This document shows, one piece after another, positions 6,160 to 7,923 of a DNA stretch of 7,923 bases (within the stretch, counting starts at the first letter, position 1; each line of letters opens with the position of its first letter). The DNA is from an uncultured Alistipes sp. Lineage in GTDB: Bacteria > Bacteroidota > Bacteroidia > Bacteroidales > Rikenellaceae. The notes under the pieces were generated by a model. It was not told where the DNA came from and did not search any database. It saw nothing but the letters and a program-made list of their open reading frames with translations. Both the position numbers and the translations under genes were made by a program. The stretch spans positions 1-7,923 of the forward strand of contig CAAGKW010000371.1 of the NCBI GenBank assembly GCA_900770585.1. Direction: 5' to 3'.

Positions 6160-7923
6160 ATGTACAACGCAACACAGAAGGTGATCAAATTGAGCGGCGA
6201 CCGCGAGATTATCATCGAAACAGGTAAGTTGGCCAAGCAGGCCGACGGTTCGGTTGTGGTAAAGCAGGGCGACACAATGTTGCTCGCTACGGTTGTAGCG
6301 GCTAAGGACGCTAAACCCGACACCGACTTTATGCCCTTACAGGTAGATTACAAAGAGAAATACGCATCGTGCGGACGATTCCCCGGCGGCTTCCTCAAAC
6401 GTGAGGCTCGCCCCGGCGACAACGAGATCCTCGTTGCTCGTCTGATCGACCGCGCACTGCGCCCCCTTTTCCCCTCGGATTTCCACGCTGAGGTATATGT
6501 TACTGTTAACCTGATCTCGGCTGACAAGGATATTCAGGCTGACGCTCTGGCAGGTTTGGCTGCGTCGGCTGCTTTGGCAGTTTCGGACATTCCGTTCGGC
6601 GGCCCCATCTCGGAGGTTCGCGTAGCTCGTATCAACGGCGAGTTTATCATCAACCCCACCTTCTCGCAGATGAAGGAGGTAGACCTCGACATTATGGTCG
6701 GCGGTACTATCGACAACATCCTGATGGTCGAGGGTGAGATGAAGGAGGTTTCGGAGGATGTTATGCTCGAAGCCATCAAGTTCGCTCACGAGGAGATCAA
6801 GAAGCACTGCGCAGCTCAGATCGAGTTGAGCAAGGAGCTGGGCAAGGACGTTAAGCGTACCTACTGCCACGAGGTGAACGACGAGGAGCTGCGCCAGCAG
6901 ATCATCGCCGAGACCTACGACAAGGCTTACGCAGTTGCAACCAGCGGCACCGCTAAGCACGAGCGCGCTGAGGCATTCGAGGCTATCGAGGCTGAGTTTG
7001 CTGCACGCTTCACCGAGGAGGAGCTCGAAGAGAAGATGCCGCTTATCAAGCGTTACTTCCACGACGACGTTCAGAAGAAGGCTATGCGTAATATGATCCT
7101 CGACGAGGGTCTGCGTCTGGACGGCCGTAAGTGCAACGAGATCCGCCCCATCTGGTGCGAGATCAGCTATCTGCCCGCAGCTCACGGTTCGGCTATCTTC
7201 ACCCGTGGTGAGACCCAGTCGCTGACTACCGTAACTCTGGGTACGAAGCTCGACGAGAAGCAGATCGACGAGGTGCTGGTACAGGGTACCGAGCAGTTCG
7301 TACTGCACTATAACTTCCCCCCGTTCTCGACCGGTGAGGCTAAGGCAGCTCGTTCGTTGAGCCGTCGTGAGATCGGTCACGGTCACCTGGCTTGGCGCGC
7401 GTTGAAGCCGATGGTTCCCGTTGGCGAGGAGAATCCCTACGCAGTTCGCGTTGTGAGCGACATCTTGGAGTCGAACGGTTCGTCGTCGATGGCTACCGTT
7501 TGCGCTGGTACGCTGGCACTGATGGATTCGGGTTTGAAGATCAAGAAGCCCGTTTCGGGTATCGCAATGGGTCTGATCACCGACTCGGCAAGCGGCAAGT
7601 ACGCCGTTCTGTCGGATATCTTGGGCGATGAGGACCACTTGGGTGATATGGACTTCAAGGTTACGGGTACCCGCGACGGTATCACCGCAACCCAGATGGA
7701 TATCAAGGTAGACGGTCTGTCGTACGAGGTGCTGGCTAAGGCATTGCAGCAGGCTAAGGAGGGTCGTCTGCACATTCTGGACAAGATGACCGAGTGCATC
7801 GCTGAGCCCCGTGAGGACTTCAAGCCCTTCGTACCCCGCATCGTTCAGATCTCGATTCCTTCGGAGTTCATTGGTGCAGTTATCGGTCCTGGCGGTAAGG
7901 TTATCCAGGAGATGCAGAAGCAG
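6160..7923 (+). CDS. pnp: Polyribonucleotide nucleotidyltransferase (PNPase), 3'-truncated by window edge
   Basis: PNPase is a phosphorolytic 3'-to-5' exoribonuclease that works as a trimeric ring and is central to mRNA decay. The frame runs from ATG 6160 without a stop to the last base, giving 588 codons; the family is about 700 residues or more. The first RNase PH-like domain occupies about 1-140 and includes the RNA-contacting [18 protein letters not shown] region. A helical linker spans about 230-315. The second RNase PH domain (about 320-550) contains [23 protein letters not shown] and the catalytic motif [12 protein letters not shown], with Asp490 and Asp496 matching the two catalytic aspartates of the Escherichia coli enzyme. 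The KH domain begins near 565 and shows its GPGG loop (576-579). The rest of KH and the S1 domain lie outside the window. No Shine-Dalgarno sequence or separate promoter was seen, so expression probably depends on read-through from rpsO. Confidence 0.97.
   Translation, partial: MYNATQKVIKLSGDREIIIETGKLAKQADGSVVVKQGDTMLLATVVAAKDAKPDTDFMPLQVDYKEKYASCGRFPGGFLKREARPGDNEILVARLIDRALRPLFPSDFHAEVYVTVNLISADKDIQADALAGLAASAALAVSDIPFGGPISEVRVARINGEFIINPTFSQMKEVDLDIMVGGTIDNILMVEGEMKEVSEDVMLEAIKFAHEEIKKHCAAQIELSKELGKDVKRTYCHEVNDEELRQQIIAETYDKAYAVATSGTAKHERAEAFEAIEAEFAARFTEEELEEKMPLIKRYFHDDVQKKAMRNMILDEGLRLDGRKCNEIRPIWCEISYLPAAHGSAIFTRGETQSLTTVTLGTKLDEKQIDEVLVQGTEQFVLHYNFPPFSTGEAKAARSLSRREIGHGHLAWRALKPMVPVGEENPYAVRVVSDILESNGSSSMATVCAGTLALMDSGLKIKKPVSGIAMGLITDSASGKYAVLSDILGDEDHLGDMDFKVTGTRDGITATQMDIKVDGLSYEVLAKALQQAKEGRLHILDKMTECIAEPREDFKPFVPRIVQISIPSEFIGAVIGPGGKVIQEMQKQ

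Noticed and set aside
6337..7773. A 478-codon open frame on the minus strand opposite pnp
   Set aside because: It lies entirely within well-conserved PNPase coding sequence, its translation is low-complexity in Leu/Val/Asp/Gln with no recognisable family, and such frames arise from strong codon bias of a highly expressed gene on the other strand.

Overview
The window looks like ordinary chromosome from a Bacteroidota member. A moderately GC-rich relative such as Alistipes or another Rikenellaceae is the best guess. Two perfect matches to the Bacteroidota -7 promoter box (TAnnTTTG) support this, each with a TTG about 20 nt upstream. Starts preceded by A/T-rich stretches without Shine-Dalgarno sequences and the protein sequences themselves also fit. 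The genus is inferred from overall character, not from a marker search. I see no phage, insertion sequence, CRISPR array, tRNA, rRNA or defence system.

Layout. (1) 2-1934, plus strand: the 3' part of asd (aspartate-semialdehyde dehydrogenase, cut by the window's left edge), then 16 nt later a PLP-dependent threonine aldolase. Together they act on the aspartate-to-threonine-to-glycine route. A GC-rich hairpin with a T-run (1938-1971) ends this unit and may also stop the converging minus-strand unit. (2) 1992-5522, minus strand: four tightly packed genes in transcription order apbE, a YegS/DagK-type lipid kinase, an AraC-family regulator and a hemolysin III/PAQR membrane protein. The gaps are 3, 36 and 15 nt, so they probably form one operon with a membrane or envelope theme. 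A strong promoter for it lies at 5589-5619. (3) 5523-5750: a divergent intergenic region holding that promoter, a plus-strand promoter (5648-5679), and a well-folded 5' leader for rpsO. (4) 5751-7923, plus strand: rpsO (ribosomal protein S15) and the first 588 codons of pnp (PNPase), separated by 136 nt with two consecutive hairpins.

The genes are all recognisable families. The most interesting signals are in the RNA. One is a long imperfect stem at the very start of the predicted rpsO transcript, a candidate for S15 autoregulation. The other is the tandem hairpin pair between rpsO and pnp, which recalls the terminator plus RNase III site of the Escherichia coli rpsO-pnp operon. A secondary point is a Gln where the lipid-kinase family normally has its DGE glutamate.
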